DNA of 64,000 nucleotides from Chrysaora quinquecirrha (GCA_014526335.1 JACTAT010000058.1:1979665-2043664), one strand, 5' to 3'. Counted from the first letter of the stretch, positions 23,689-38,500 are shown. Notes: generated from the letters alone by a model not told the origin. Translations and numbers: made by a program.

Positions 23689-25330
23689 AAGTAAACTTTT
23701 TAAAAACTTTTAAATAATTTATTATTTAGAGTTTTGACTATTCGTTTGTAAGATTAACGCTTAAATATTTTCTGAAAATAAGACATTTTTATATATGAGT
23801 TTTAATCAGAGAAGGATTTCATTCTTCATTGACAGATTCACCTTAGGTATTGTTTAGTCGTAGTCGTATCTGCCAGTCAAACGAGCTTGGCGTTATAATA
23901 ATTTTTACTAGACCTTTTAAAGATAAAGTTGGCTAGAAACGATTTTTAGTTGCTGTATTAAAAGGTTTCTTAACAGTTTTAGTTCATTCCAATTTCGAAA
24001 ACACGCAAGATGTTTGATTATTTTTGTGTTTTTATCGACAGAGTTGCATTTTAGATATCCTAAGACATTGATAACTTTTGTATTTACGTAGAAACAATTT
24101 ATCTGTAGAATTTCAAAATCTGAATCTTTCTGTTGTGAAATCCTAGCCGAATGAGATGAATCAGACCGCTCATGTCACATAGTTTCTATCGCTCGCTTAT
24201 TCCCTGCGCATGCTACTTTTGTGCAAAACCGACAGAAAATATGTGTTCTGTAGCGTTCAGCGTTGAAACCATCCCAACAAAAATAAACCATATCGAACGA
24301 AGTATGGATACGCTGCGATGTGGCGTAACAAGAGGAGATGCGACAATGGATCCGTTTTCATGGTCATGGTAAACTGGTTGCTTTGCACCGTTTATCTGTA
24401 AATTAGGCAAAATGTAGACATCCTGCACACCGAAATCGAAGAGTGCCGCGCGTGGAGTGTCCGTGTCAGTTCCTCCTCCTTTCTGTCGTCCTGAAAGAGG
24501 CGCATGTTATCAATCACAGGCTCATGTGAAACTGTTCTCCTGGCCTTTGGCTGTGGTCAGCATTAGAACGTGGTAGCTTTACGCATGCTCATCATGTAAT
24601 GAAAAATATCTGTCGAGGCTAACTTATGCAAAAACAACTGATCCGGTGCTGAGAACGAAGCTCCCCACTTGCATCCACAATGTGGCTGGGGCGCCGCATC
24701 TTACGGTGGTTCCCATTACAGGAAATCGCTATCCCCAAAGAATCTTCAGCCAGCCAACCGGGGGAGGGGATATCCGGCTCCCAGTCCATAACTTTAGATA
24801 TCCCTTGCTTACACTTTTTTTTCAATAAGCAACTTGACTTTCGTCCAGCCCTCAAGAGTTGCTTAACATATCTAGGGTTTCAGCCGCCACAGAATGCCTG
24901 GTACCCCCCTAAAACCTCTTATTTTGGCTCTTTTCTGGCTTCTCAACGTAACTGACAAGTTTGCAAGGATGTACAGTATAAAGAAAGCTATTTCACCAGA
25001 AATTTTAGCACAATCTCAGCCCTGGTTGCTTATTGAACGGTTGCTTATTAAAAAAAAAGTGTACGCTTCCGACTCATGACACGCGAATCAATTGTGTAAC
25101 TCCACCTTATTGTACTCATTTCATTTAAAAATTGCATTTTTACAGTTTTTGATTCTCACTTCACTAATCACTATTCAATTATTTTATAATTTTGAAATTT
25201 TAAAAATTAAGTGAAAAATGAAGTTTTTTCGTGTTATGATCACTCATTCCGTTGTCAACATGCGTCGTGTGCAATGAACATACTATCTCTCCCACCTCTG
25301 TAGATTATCCAATCAAATTGCAAGGATTGA
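23689..25330. other. Intergenic, ShK gene to next coding region
   Basis: AT-rich 3' flank of the ShK gene. No good gene is visible. It contains the MITE at 24812-25061. Confidence 0.5.
24812..25061. mobile_element. ATAAG-family MITE, copy 3
   Basis: After TA it starts CACTTTTTTTTCAATAAGC. It ends GCTTATTAAAAAAAAAGTG before TA. The internal word is AAGCAACTT or its complement. Confidence 0.8.
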
Positions 25331-25482
25331 ATGAAAATCTACCACGTTCTAGTGCTTTTCTGCTGTTGCTGTTCCTTTTGGCCTAGCCTGACCTCTGGCC
25401 TAACCAAACCTATATTGCTTGCAAACTTTGAAACATCTCCACAAGAATTTCCCTTCGGAAAGCCAGTGCGAAATGCCAATAT

Positions 25483-26651
25483 ATGCATAAATTAATGCAA
25501 AGATGTAAGATTACTGCAAACCTTTTTGAAAGACACTTTCCTGACAGTGGTAGGGTAAGATTCAAGTCAAATTTTTTAGACCCAGACAAACTCGAGAAGG
25601 CCACAAAAAGAAGAAAAGAACGGAAAATGGCATCTTCCTTCAGAAGTAAAGTTTTCCTCAAAGATAGTGCTACAAGTTCAGAGGCCAGTCCTGCAATATT
25701 TGAAAAGGTATGATAATAAAAGCTCATCAGGTGGAATGCATGCATGCTGTGGCGTAGCAATGGTGAGGGGTACAGGGAGGGGCAACTGCCCCCCAGGTAC
25801 CAAGTCATCCAGGTTGGAAAACATGCAAGTTTCAGCTTACGTGTCATTGTGAGCAGATTGTGAAAACAATAGGCTAATTAGAATGACAATAGGTCAGGTC
25901 AATCAATTGGAGAGGTGCAATGCAAGCGTCATTGTGAGTGTTTTCAAACCTGGGAAGTCATTAAGGGTGCAAAATTATAAAATTCTGTAATAAACACAGC
26001 TGAAAAATCAAAATTTGACTCAAAATGTTACTTCAAAATGAAATAGTTTAGGTGGCACAACATTTGTGTTTGCAACAGGACACAGGTGTTGCTTGCTATG
26101 TGCCACTGCATGCATAAATCTTGACTCTTGATGTTACACCAAAGAAACAATTGAGATCCATAGCCCTATCAGAAAATACTAGCTGGCTATTGTTTATCAA
26201 AAAAATTCAAGCCATCACAGCAGTCCAGTTCACCAAAAATTTGGCAAACTCAATGCTGGATTTGTCCAGCATTAGCTATGGATTCCACCCTGGTGATTCC
26301 ACCCATTAAGCTATGTTATGTTCTTCCTTCCTGTTATCAAATACCCGTACTATAAAAGGGCACAATAATATATTTGCAATAGTAATGCTGTGGATAGTGT
26401 GTGTTTGGGAATCTCTTTTCAATTTGCAGAGTCCTGTACCTAAAATACCCCCTAACGTACCCCCAAGTATGAAACATACCCCATTAGCTAGACAGGCATT
26501 TGTCTTTCATACAGCAGGGCCATCATTTCAGGGCAATATTGATGGCATGAGGATAGTTTTGGGAAAACATCTTAAAAGAGATAATAACCTTGGACCAGTT
26601 CTTGACACAGGTGTATCAGTGGATACAAGATTGGTTTCAAATATTGAGTAA
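25483..26651 (+). CDS. Unrecognised two-exon coding region
   Basis: Exon 25483-25707 ends CCTGCAATATTTGAAAAG then GTATGA. Exon 26430-26651 follows TTTGCAG. The join is phase 0, giving 148 residues plus stop. The first part is basic (KATKRRKERKMASSF) and the second proline-rich, ending VSVDTRLVSNIE. The first exon's frame is open upstream to 25432, so the true start could be in an earlier exon. The stop is only 66 bases before the first secure NUDT17 exon, whose frame does not match, so they are probably separate genes or alternative exons. No family recognised. Confidence 0.4.
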
Positions 26652-26717
26652 ACTAATAAATTCATGAAATTTCCAAAAAACATTTTGATGTTTAATAATA
26701 ATACAACCTTATTTTAG

Positions 26718-29356
26718 TGCATCCTGAGAAGATTAGAGTGCAGTGATACAAAAATGACTGTAGGCTTCCAATACAATGATGGAAAACTGTTCATTTACCC
26801 AAGTCACGAAGGAATAAGAATGGAGGTATAACTACATAAATCTGTATTCTACTGAATATAATTTGATTATTTTTACTAAAATTAGGTTAAATTATCCTCT
26901 TGACAATGCAGTGATGCACTGACTTGGGTGCCCTCGTGACAACGAAGTCATCCTTGGGAAGCAGCTAAGCAAATTCACAGAACCTCTCATTGTGGTGTGA
27001 AAATAACACTTTCTCTGATTCTCACCCCAAAACACTCTTTATTCTCTCTGAGTATTACCTATTCTCAGATTATCCTGATTCTAGGCAGTTCATACCAAAG
27101 ATTTAGAGATGGGTTAAATCAACATAATTTTCATAACAGCAAGCCACCCTTAAGGATGATTTTGCCATCAAATAGCATTTGCTTGATAACCCTTAAAGAT
27201 GGTCCAGTGTAGACAGAAAGAGTTTGTTTCCTCACTTAAACTCTTCAACTTGTTCCATTGGCCATTCCACTATATTCTGTAAGCTGATTGGTTTTCAAAA
27301 CTGATTCTTACAATACTGATTAACCTTTCCTTTCTGATAGGTCCATTTCAGTCTATTGTTCTTGCCTTTTTCTAAATTTTATACTCTGACTCATAAGGTA
27401 CCCACTTTCCTCCAACATACACCTATTCAATGAATAGCCCGATTATCGAAATTTTTCAAAATTTCTAGAAAGAGAGTTCAATAACGATTTGTATCAAGCA
27501 GCCAAAATTTAGTCTAGGTGCAAAGTTTTACTATCCTAGTGCTTATATCATTGATTTTATTATAAGATTCAGATCAGTGGGGCTGAAAAGTTCCATCCCA
27601 AGCCATTTTTCACTATAAAAACCCTTCTAGAATTGGACAATGAAACTTTGCACCAAGACTAAGTTTTTGATACTTTATGTGATTATAGCATGAAAATCTT
27701 GACATCTTGAAGCTTTGGAAAATTTCACTTCTGGTTGGTTTCCATCGAAAAGGTCTTTATTGAAGTTTTGTACAACTTTTAGACTTTCTGACCGCTATTA
27801 TCGATCCCCCTTAAGCTGGATTTCCACGTGTCCTTGTGGCCACCGGAACGGGAACGGGAAGGGAAAAATAATCACTTGAGCATGCGCACTTTGCTCATCA
27901 CGGGAACATTTTCGTGTCCGTTTTGTCACTGAGTTCAACTTTTTCCCGTGACGAAACGGACAGGAAAACGTAGAACCAATCAAAATTTGATTTTCTAAAA
28001 CGCATCAAGCACAGCAAATTTAACTTTCGGTTGACGATGAAACAGTCGAAATTTAAAATTATAATTATTTAAAATTTTGTACTGTGCACTTTTCCTGAAG
28101 AAATCAACTGGAAATAATTCCCGGTTGCTCTTCCCATTTCCCGTGCCCGTTCCCGCTCCTAATCCCCCTTTTCCTTCTGATGCTTCTTGAAAACTTGATA
28201 AAATTGATAACCACCCACGTTATGTAACATTAATTAACAGAGTTACCAATACAATTTTCCTGATAAGGACTAGACAATTCCAAATTCTTTTCTCGTATCA
28301 ACAGCGTTAAGAGACATTCATCACACAGTATATTAGATCTTTGAATCTAATATTCTGTTTTAAAAATTTGACTGAGCTCTTCAGTTGTGCGTTAATTGGT
28401 CAACAATGTTCTCATTTTTGTTGGACAGAAAGTGCCAGGTGCAATTCACGTTTGAATATTAATATAGGCCTACCCAACAAAGTACGTGAAGATAATAATG
28501 CGCTAGAATTTTTTTTCTTATTTCAGTGTCGTAAGACCCCGTTTGCACGAGCAAAAATGGGGCGGACCTTAAGTGGATCCGATCTACGTTTGGTACGGAT
28601 AGGCCTTGTATATAGATAGGCCTTGATACACACAATTCGTAGATCCGATCCATTTTTGGTCCGCGAACCGACCTACTTTTGGATCGCTTTGCAAAGCCTT
28701 TCAGTTTGGATCCGATCTACTTTTTCATCGTGTAAACAGGTGGATCGTGGGCGTAAGACGAAATTTTTTATGATGATACCACCTTCAGGTCTGGAACCTG
28801 CGAGTCCTGTTCTGTTCTTATTGACAAGAGTTTCATCTTGGCAATTTTGATAATCCTGTGAATAAAATTTTCCACGAAAAAATTGGCCCATGATACAGGC
28901 AGTGCACCTCTATGCACCTCGACCCCAAAATTCGACAGAGAACCCCCCCTTTCAGCTTTTCACTACTAATTACGTAGCCTATTCGGTATTTATTGGGTAG
29001 CTTTAAAGCTGATATATATTTTCTTTCAGCATCCTTCAGGGTGTCCTTGCTGCTTTCTTACTTCAAATGACATCACTAACATTTCACAAACTCACAAAGA
29101 AATTGGAGTTCGAGTAGGCGTCGCCATTCTCGTTCAATCTTCAGACAGAAGAGTATTGATCACAAGAAGAGCTAAAACCCTTAGAACATTTCCAGGCGTT
29201 TGGGTTCCACCAGGTTAGATTTCTTGTTTTTAATTATTATTTTATTTCAAGGATGTTTAAGGGTTTCGTTTGACGATGATTATGGTGATTATGATGATCT
29301 TGGTGTTGATTGTGGTGATGGTGGCTGTCGTGCTGATGATGATGGTAATGATCACA

Positions 29357-29403
<47 letters not shown>

Positions 29404-29518
29404 GATGATCTTGGTGTTTAAGGTGGTGATGGTAGTTGTGATGCTGATGATGTTGATGATGATCACGATGATGATGATGATGATGATAATGATCACGATG
29501 ATGATGATGATGATGATA

Positions 29519-29581
<63 letters not shown>

Positions 29582-32500
29582 GTGATGATGCTGATGATGA
29601 TTTTGATTATGGTGATCATCATGATCATGGTCATGATCGTGATCAAGATAATTTGTTGATGAAAATTAGTATTTAAATATTCCGTACAAATATAAATCTA
29701 AATTAATTTGGTTTTTTGCAGGAGGACATCTTGAACAAGGAGAAACGGTAATTATTGATAATTTGTTCTTATAAAAGTTTGATAGAAGTATAAATTGAAA
29801 TTCTTTGGAAATTTGATTTTGTTGGTGCAATTTAAGCCAGCGTAAGGATTCGGAGATCTATGATGCGATGCGTGATAAGAATTAAGGGAATCTTTAAGTC
29901 TGTTCTTGAAAAAAGTTATTCTTAATTTTGCATCCGAACCTCAATAGTTCCTTAAAATTACTTAATTGTTAGCGTCAAGTTCAGGGCATCTTTTTAGGAA
30001 ATTTCACTACTGGGCCAATTTAACAGGAGGGCCCAATTCCCTGAGAACAAGGTTACCTCTGTATAAGCATCAAGGGTCAATATCAAGGAAGCGAATGATG
30101 GTTCATGCTCTATTGCTCTAGAAATTTGATAACTTTAAGGACCTGCAAACACCTTTTTTGACTGGATGAGATGTTATTTCCCGGCAATGAAGTAAATTTG
30201 ACATGAGACACTTGTGTCAAAGGAGCAAAGGCACGCTCACGTAGGGGGGGGGGGGTACGGGGGCATTCTCCCCCGGAAAATTTTGGAATTTTCTGTGTCT
30301 AGAGTCACTCCGGATGGCTTTCCGTGACTTAAGTAATCATGCACTAATCTTTCCAAAGTTGAATCTTCCCAAAGTCAAAAGGGTCCATCACTGGTGGGGC
30401 AAAACCATGATTTCAAGGATCAGAGGTGGGGCAGCCAATAGGGTCGGTGGAGCAATTGCCCTACCACTCGGTATGTTATAAGATGCCCTCAAGTTCTTTA
30501 CAAAGGTGTTCCTTAAAAGATACGTAGGCAGTTTTCATCAGGCGAAGGCTGCAGATGTTCAATGAAAAAATAACAGAAATTCATCCCTTTGTTTTCTCCG
30601 GCTGTTATCCATATTTTAAAACACAGACCGCAGCCTCATGGTTCCAGAATGTGCTTATTATCAACTGCTTGAACTTCAACTCCTTTGTCGGCCCGTTAAA
30701 AGCTTGTTAAAAAGCAATCATTGCTTTTTAAAAGAAGCGCTGATTTGAATAAGCGACTCTTCTGATAAAAACAGCTGATGATCATTCGAATGCCTGTGTC
30801 AGGATTTTTTTGTGGGAGGGGGGTTTGTCTTAAAAGATATTAGTTACTAATTATATCCAATCGGGCATACAACTTAATTATGAATAGTATAACCAGAAGC
30901 GTAAACATTATGATTAGAAAACAAACGAGAGATGACAATTGTTTGTTTATTAACTGTATATTCGACTGTCCTTTCCAACAGTCATCATCAGAGTAACGAT
31001 TTACTTACTGCAACGGTTAAACATAGAATTTGAAATATTAAATAATGTTTAAGCTTCTGGTTATACTATTCATAATATTAGTTACTGTATTAAAAAAACT
31101 TTAGCTTAGTGCGAAAGACTGTAACCAAATGAGTGTGGGCCTAAACAAATATTAAATACATCTACCAGAACACGTGAATACGGAAGAACGGGTATACGCC
31201 AGGAGGTTCCCTGCAAAGGAGGCGCTCATTTGGGGCTAGACGCCCATGCGAGGGAATGCCTTATTTATACCGGTTTCTTGTGCACAGGATCCCCAACACC
31301 CTTAAGCCCTTGCCAAACGATCATACATTGTTCGTCAAACATTTGAAATTTCCTGTAAAACGAAATTGTTTGACCGTTTGGCCACGTTGCAAAACATTGC
31401 TCGTCAAACATTTCTTGCTTTAGACAAGCATAAATTGTTTTGAAGCTTGCTAAGTGATTCTGCTTGTGAACCAATGTTTTGCGACGTGGTAAAACGGTCA
31501 AACATTGTTCGTCAAACATTTGAAATTTCCTGTAAAACGAAATTGTTTGACCGTTTGGCCACGTTGCAAAACATTGCTCGTCAAACATTTCTTGCTTTAG
31601 ACAAGCATAAATTGTTTTGAAGCTTGCTAAGTGATTCTGCTTGTGAACCAATGTTTTGCGACGTGGTAAAACGGTCAAACATTGTTCGTCAAACATTTGA
31701 AATTTCCTGTAAAACGAAATTGTTTGACCGTTTGGCCACGTTGCAAAACATTGCTCGTCAAACATTTCTTGCTTTAGACAATCATAAATTGTTTTGAAGC
31801 TTGCTAAGTGATTCTGCTTGTGAACCAATGTTTTGCGACGTGGTAAAACGGTCAAACATTGTTCGTCAAACATTTGAAATTTCCTGTAAAACGAAATTGT
31901 TTGATCGTTTGGCCACGTTGCAAAACATTGCTCGTCAAACATTTCTTGCTTTAGACAAGCATAAACTGTTTTGAAGCTTGCTAAGTGATTCTGCTCGTGA
32001 ACCAATGTTTTGCGACGTAGTAAAACGGTCAAACATTGTTTTGTAAAGCATGTCTCAAATGCTTGACCAACAATCATTTGGTCAGGGCCTCAAAGGATCC
32101 ATCGATCAACCAATTAGATCCCGTGAACCGAGGGGAACTCTCCTCCTGGGAATCTCGTACACCCTTGCCGTGATTCCATCGATTTCAAAGAAATCCCAGA
32201 AATCATTTTGTTTTAACAAGAATCTCGTACGCTTTTTGGAAGCGTGAATACCCCTCGCCTTGAACCATATGACCCACGTGCGAGTTTTCGCTCCCTGTTT
32301 TTCTGCGATACGCAAAGTTAATAATCCCGTCAAGCTGTATCATAAACCTATTTGTTTTCAAGCTAGAGCAAGCAGCCTTAAGAGAGCTTACAGAAGAAAC
32401 TGGAATATCACCGGAAGAAATCCAGATCAGTGGCGGCTTGGTTCTTGGCCTGTGGGAAGTAAGTTTTTTCTTGTGCTTGTTTGTGCTTGTACCCCCATCA

Positions 32501-35500
32501 AGAGTTTTACTTTACCGTCGTGTAAACAGGACTGGTTCCATGGGTGTGTTTCCAACTCATGTTATTTTCTCACATTTGATCATGTAGCTGTGCTTTTTCT
32601 GTTGTGTTTTCAAGCCTCCGAATCTGCAAGTACGATTTCATAGTACCTTTTCCCAAGTTCCGTTGTCTTTTTTTATTGCATGCAAATGATATACTGTGTG
32701 CAGCTGAAATATTCACACATTTCACTGGTGCTTCTGCATTGGGCTAAATCATTAATAAATTAACCCAATTTGTTAGAAGGAATGGCATTTTTAGCCAATC
32801 TTAAAAGCTTATTTTTCAAATGTTTTCAAGAGAGCAGAACTTTCCTAGATAATTCACCCAATAAATTCACCCAATTTGTTAGAAGGAATGGCACTTTTAG
32901 CCAATCTTAAAAGCTTATTTTTCAAATGTTTTCAAGAGAGCAGAACTTTCCTAGATAATTTTGGGGCTGCGTTGATCGAAACTGCCCAGTGTTGAAATTT
33001 GTGGCATTGTGAGTTTTCCTTAGAATTTGCCATGTGAGAAATATTGCCAGAATAGTGCAGATGGAGACCCAATTCTGTTGCTTCAAGTGAGCTAAATTGT
33101 AACCACATGAATCGAAATTTTATAGTCCTCGTTTTTGCACCTCAAAAGCTTGAGTTCTCAAGAAAACTAGTTTCTGCTTTCATTGATTTGATTTGGCTTA
33201 TTTCAGCTGCTTATCAGGGTTCAGAGAACCATGGGACCCTGTGACCTCGGGTCGCGTAGGAAGGTTTTTGGGAAAGCGAAAATTAGGCAGGAAAATCTTT
33301 TCCCAGATATTTGTATGTAGGAAGAAAGACCAAATGTTGTAGAAAAAAGAAGAAAAGACCACTTAGCTTACTGCTTGCTTTCAGCTAGAGAGCTTCTTGC
33401 GGCGAAGAGTTGAATAAATATAGTAAGGCAGAAACACCGCGGCGCAAGACACAAAAGACAACTAGGTTTTTTAGTTTGCTGTAATTGCTTTAATTCTGTT
33501 CAGTTCTGTTCTGTTGAATTTAGTTCAATATGACTGATTGATAGAAACAAATTCTCTTTTTTCAAGTAAAATAATTTAGGAAGTAGCCTTCGCCTCTGTA
33601 TGCCTGCTGGAGCAAAGGTTTAACGGTTTAACCGGGATTAATGCCACCAGGAGGTTGTTTTATTGCTAGTGTCATACTGTAATGGGGGATCAAGTGTGGT
33701 CCTATTTTTTAATTCAATAATCCGTCGGATGGACATTTGATACTTCGAAGGCCTTATCAATTCTTAGCTTTGATGCTAGACCACAAAGTGATACTACATG
33801 GTATGATATAAAGCGCACAGAGGGTAATGCAAAAAAGCAAGTACTTTGTTTTTGAAATATATGCTGCTCTTTGAATAACGGAATATATCTGCTAATATAT
33901 GCTAAACGTTTAGTTTGGATTTTCCAACTGAGTTTTTCCCAAGCCACTCAATTAGGATTTCATTTAGTGGAGGGAAGAATCGGAGATGCGTTTCATAGGG
34001 AAATCAGAAAACTAAAAGACACATCAATATTTCAAAATTTCTGAAAATGACATTTCTAGAGTGTATATTGAACTAGCCATTTCGCCTGGGTTTAAGCAAA
34101 GTTGTGGTGTTGTTTTAGTTGATATTATTGCCTTTGCATTCAGTAATTATTAGAAACGGACCAAAGTTCTTTGTCCTTCATGAGAAGAAGTTTATGAAAG
34201 GTTCGGAAAAATTAGGAATGTTTTCAAAGCACGATTTGAGGTCGCAGGAGGGTTTGATGCACGGGGGGGGGTTCTTGGCTTAATTTTGGGTAGGGGTCTG
34301 CCGCTGACATAATCAAAATGGTACTGTTGGCTAGACTAATTTTTACGAGAAAATATTACCCTTGGCTAGACCAATTTCTAACAAAATGATACCCTTGGCT
34401 AAACAAATACGCTGGAAATGATTGATCTGAAGTCGGAAAATTCAAAGGTCGACCTTCTCCTTTTACCAGTTACTTTTAAAAATGTTTACGATGAAATTTC
34501 TACTTTCCAAGGCTACTAAAGATGAAAGCATGACCGCTCCATTGCCAAACATGATCTCCTTGGCTAGACGAAAATTGAAAAAAACATACCCTTGGCTAGA
34601 CTAGAAGTCGGAAAAAGTATACCCTCTAGCGCGGCACATTACCAGGTAGCTTTACTATGGAAGACCCCCCCTCCGTGGTTTGATGGTTTTCGTAACCCTG
34701 CTGCTTATCTAGACTTATTACATTCGTTGTAGTTGTTAGAAGCTGTTTCCGAAAGAGTGGGAGGAAGGTAATAAGTCTACTGCTTATCTATAGAACATCT
34801 TTAGTAGATTGCATTTGATACAACACCAGTATCCAGATACACTGTAAGTATACAATGCAGGTGGTGCAAACTCTTGCGAAATAACATGCTGACTTAAACA
34901 AGCATGCTTGTAAATTTATGGATGCAGCTGGATATCAATCTGTCACATTTCCTATACGAGTAATCTACCACGACTCTATGGGCTTTATCCTTCGAAATAT
35001 TTCCGATTCTTAGTTATTAGATGATTTGACTTCAGAAAAACCTTCATTATTTAAATAAGCTACGTCAGTGCTGATCATTATATTTGTGAGGAGCAGATCC
35101 TTTTTCAGGACTTTCCTGAAAAGTAAATTCAGTGTTAGAAGAAAGTTTCCTAGCTTCATGAAGGGTGGAGAAGACTATCTAAGAGGGTAAGCTAGAAAGA
35201 CTAGTACAGAGAGCTAGCTCATTGGGCTAAGCTTTTTTTTTCTTTGGTCGATTTGGCTCCTTCCAGCTGTTTATTTTCGAAACACCTTTCGATGCGCAGG
35301 TTAGAATGCTCGTATATCTGAGTAGGCAATGCAGCTGGTGGAAACCCTTGCGACATAAGCATGATTTTCATATAAGTATGCAACTGGATATCAGTCTATC
35401 ACATTTCCTATACGAGTAATCTACCACGATTCTATGGGCTTTATCCTTCGAAATGTTTCCGATTCTTAGTTATTAGATGGTTTGACTTAAGAAAAACCTT

Positions 35501-38500
35501 CATTATTTAAATAAGCTACGTCAGTGCTGATCAGCATATTTGTGAGGAGCAGATGCTTTTTTCAGGACTTTCTTGAAAAGTAAATTCACAGTTAGAAGAA
35601 AGTTTCCTAGCTTCAAGAAGGGTGGAGGAGACTATCTAAGAGGGTAAGCAAGAAAGACCAGTACAGAGACTTAGCTCATTGGGCTAGAGAACGCCAGGAA
35701 TGCTGTAGTTCACTGGGCTAGAAAACCCAAGGAAAATGCCGTCTCCGATTCCGCAACATGGAAATTTCTCTCAAATGTTCAACAGCACAAATTTGACAAC
35801 AGTCGTCAACAGCACAAATTTGACAACAGTCGTCAACGATGAAGGTAAACTGAATTGTTCAATCAATTTTAACACGTTCACTTACCAACAAAAATATTCT
35901 GTAGCCATAGCAAGCGGTTGGATCACAATATTTCTAGCTTCTGGACTCTTGAATGTCTTTCCCTTGAAGAAGATTTTGAAACATGGAAAAGTTTCCATTC
36001 ACAGCATATCTTTGGTCAATACACTGTAAAACATTTTGTCCTGAATAATTATGGACAATCGGGTTTTTTGTCCATAAACTATGACCATATTTTTGTCCAT
36101 AATTTAACACTGAATTGTCCATAACTCGTCCATGATTCGTCCCTAAATTTTAAGGTTAATTTCCTACAGTATAGGGAATCGGGATTGTCCCTAAAGTGTC
36201 CCTGAACTATCCATAAAATTTATGGACATTAAAAATATTACCTATTGTTCGAGAAATACCACTAGAGACTTCGAGCAATTAATCTCCATTCGTTTATCAA
36301 TTGTAACTTACAAAAACATTACAATGAGTCTAAGTTAATACATGAAAACCAAACACAACACTCTAGTTGAAGCTAATAAACAAGTCTAACTAACATCAAA
36401 ATAATGATAGCTTCGGTGAAGTCTCTTTCAACTTGTAGCAATATTATCTAAATATTCAAACGTCCATGTCAACATATTTCATTAGAACTACTGTATTGTC
36501 TTTGCGTTTCTTAGACCTCTGTAAACCATCAGCAGTCTTTCCTCGTTTTCCTCGTCTTTACATTCAACCTTGCCATTCACGAATACCGCATCTGAAAAAG
36601 CCAGTTTCTTCTTTTCTTGCAGTGGTCCTCCATCCATTTAAGTATCAAGCAAAAAGCATATCTAAGAAAAAACAAACAGTAAATGATAAACTTTAGCCGT
36701 TCCTTTGCGCTCTTCTTTCCATGAAATCATTTCATTTCCAGAGCAATTTTTTAAGTTAGGCATCAGGTGAACAGATTGAAAATTTTGTAATTTTGAAGGT
36801 GAAACGCTCTGATTGTAGAGCTAATCGAAAAAATGTAGTTGATGCCAAACACCCTTAATTTCTCTAATCGTCATTCCCAGTATCATGTACTTTTATGTTT
36901 GCTCCCAAATAACACTAAATATCACCGATATTCATGAAGATTCACACTATAGAAAAATCGTTCTTGTTTCGTTTTTAAAGATAAAGAATTTCAAATACGA
37001 AGGTCAAGATGCCTAAGTTCACCGTCTAAAATACCAAAAGAAACATTAAATTTTCATTTTTGGATCAGCAGGAACCCTAGCAGATTTTTAAGAATATATT
37101 CATTGATTCACTTACCAGTTTCTTAAATCAGCTTTGGCTTTTAACAGAAGTTGCTCCCAAGAACCTCTCTTTTTCTTCCTGCCTTGAAACTTTCTACTTC
37201 GACCCGATGTTGACGTTGACCGTTAGAAATTTGATTTTACGCGCTATTATTTATTGAATTTTGCAAAATTTAAAAAATATGGACAAATTAGGGACAAACT
37301 CACCAAGGAGAATAATAAAGTCTTTTAGGGTCAGAAATATTCGGGATAATTATGGGACAATGTAGGGACAACAGTAGTTTGGAATTAGGGACGATTTAGG
37401 GGTGAGATGTAGAGGTGACACTAAATCAGTTATAACATCATTTGTCCACAATATTAAAGGACAAAAAAGGGACAATTTAGTGTTAAAATAGGGACAAATG
37501 CAATTTAGGGGCGTTTTCCCTAAAATTCATGGACGATCTGTTTTACAGTGTATCACCTGGTTTCCACTTATTTGTGCGAGTTTGCTGAGTGCATTTAAAG
37601 TCATACCCCTTCATGTCATCTCCGAAGCCTTGTTCTGGTGTGGCTACATCATCTTTCTTTCTCCATTGTTAAATCCATTGGTGTTCTACCGGAGAAGCAA
37701 GTAAAAACATCAAACTAAGACTTTATCATAGTCTCGCAGACGTTTTAAATTTTTTTCGCTTGGTGAATTATCGTGGTGCTTTGGTTTGGAATATCATGGA
37801 AACTCTAATTAGCGGGGATCGGGGTAGGGATAAGCAGTTTATTGGAACATAAATCAAGGGTGTAGTGTTTAGCACATATCATATTATCATATTGATTCTC
37901 ATTACACTATAATATTAATTTGATTCCATATTTAGCTAGTCTTTCTTATCATTGCAGCTTATCAACTCATTCCATATTAGTAGAAAACATTGTAAATAGT
38001 TAACTTAGCTTTAAAAATAGGTAAAGATTTTAGTTGGTAGTTACAAAACGAATTAAAGAATACAGATTTGGTTGTTAATGCAAAGTTTCTCTGTCGCTGA
38101 TACTCTGCAGCAAGCAAGCAAAGTCTGTTTTGTTTTTGGTTTCCATATGATCACACCTGACCATTTGTGATCAAATTTACTTTATCAATTCAAGGGGATT
38201 TGACCGCGCTGTCTTTTGGTCTTTTGGTAAATCATTTATCCTAAGTATTGAAATCCTTATTTAGCTAGTCTTTCTTAGTTGGCTTTAATTAGCTTTAGTA
38301 TAGCTATTATGTCTCAGCCAACTGTAAATAAAGTATTAATAATAATAAAATAATAATAAATAATTATCATTATACCACGGGAGGCGGGTTCTTCCATAGT
38401 AAGGGAAGCTGGGGATGTGCCGCGCTGGAGGGTATACTTTTTCGGACTTATAGTCTAGCCAAGGGTATACTTTTTGCAATTTTGTCTAGCCAAGGGTATC

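Noticed and set aside
31322..32060. CRISPR-like array
   Set aside because: Units are 177 bases, contiguous and without spacers, and the genome is eukaryotic.
36022..37550. Intron of an intact receptor gene
   Set aside because: The ends are inverted repeats with TA duplications rather than GT/AG splice sites, and the coding centre present in paralogues is missing.
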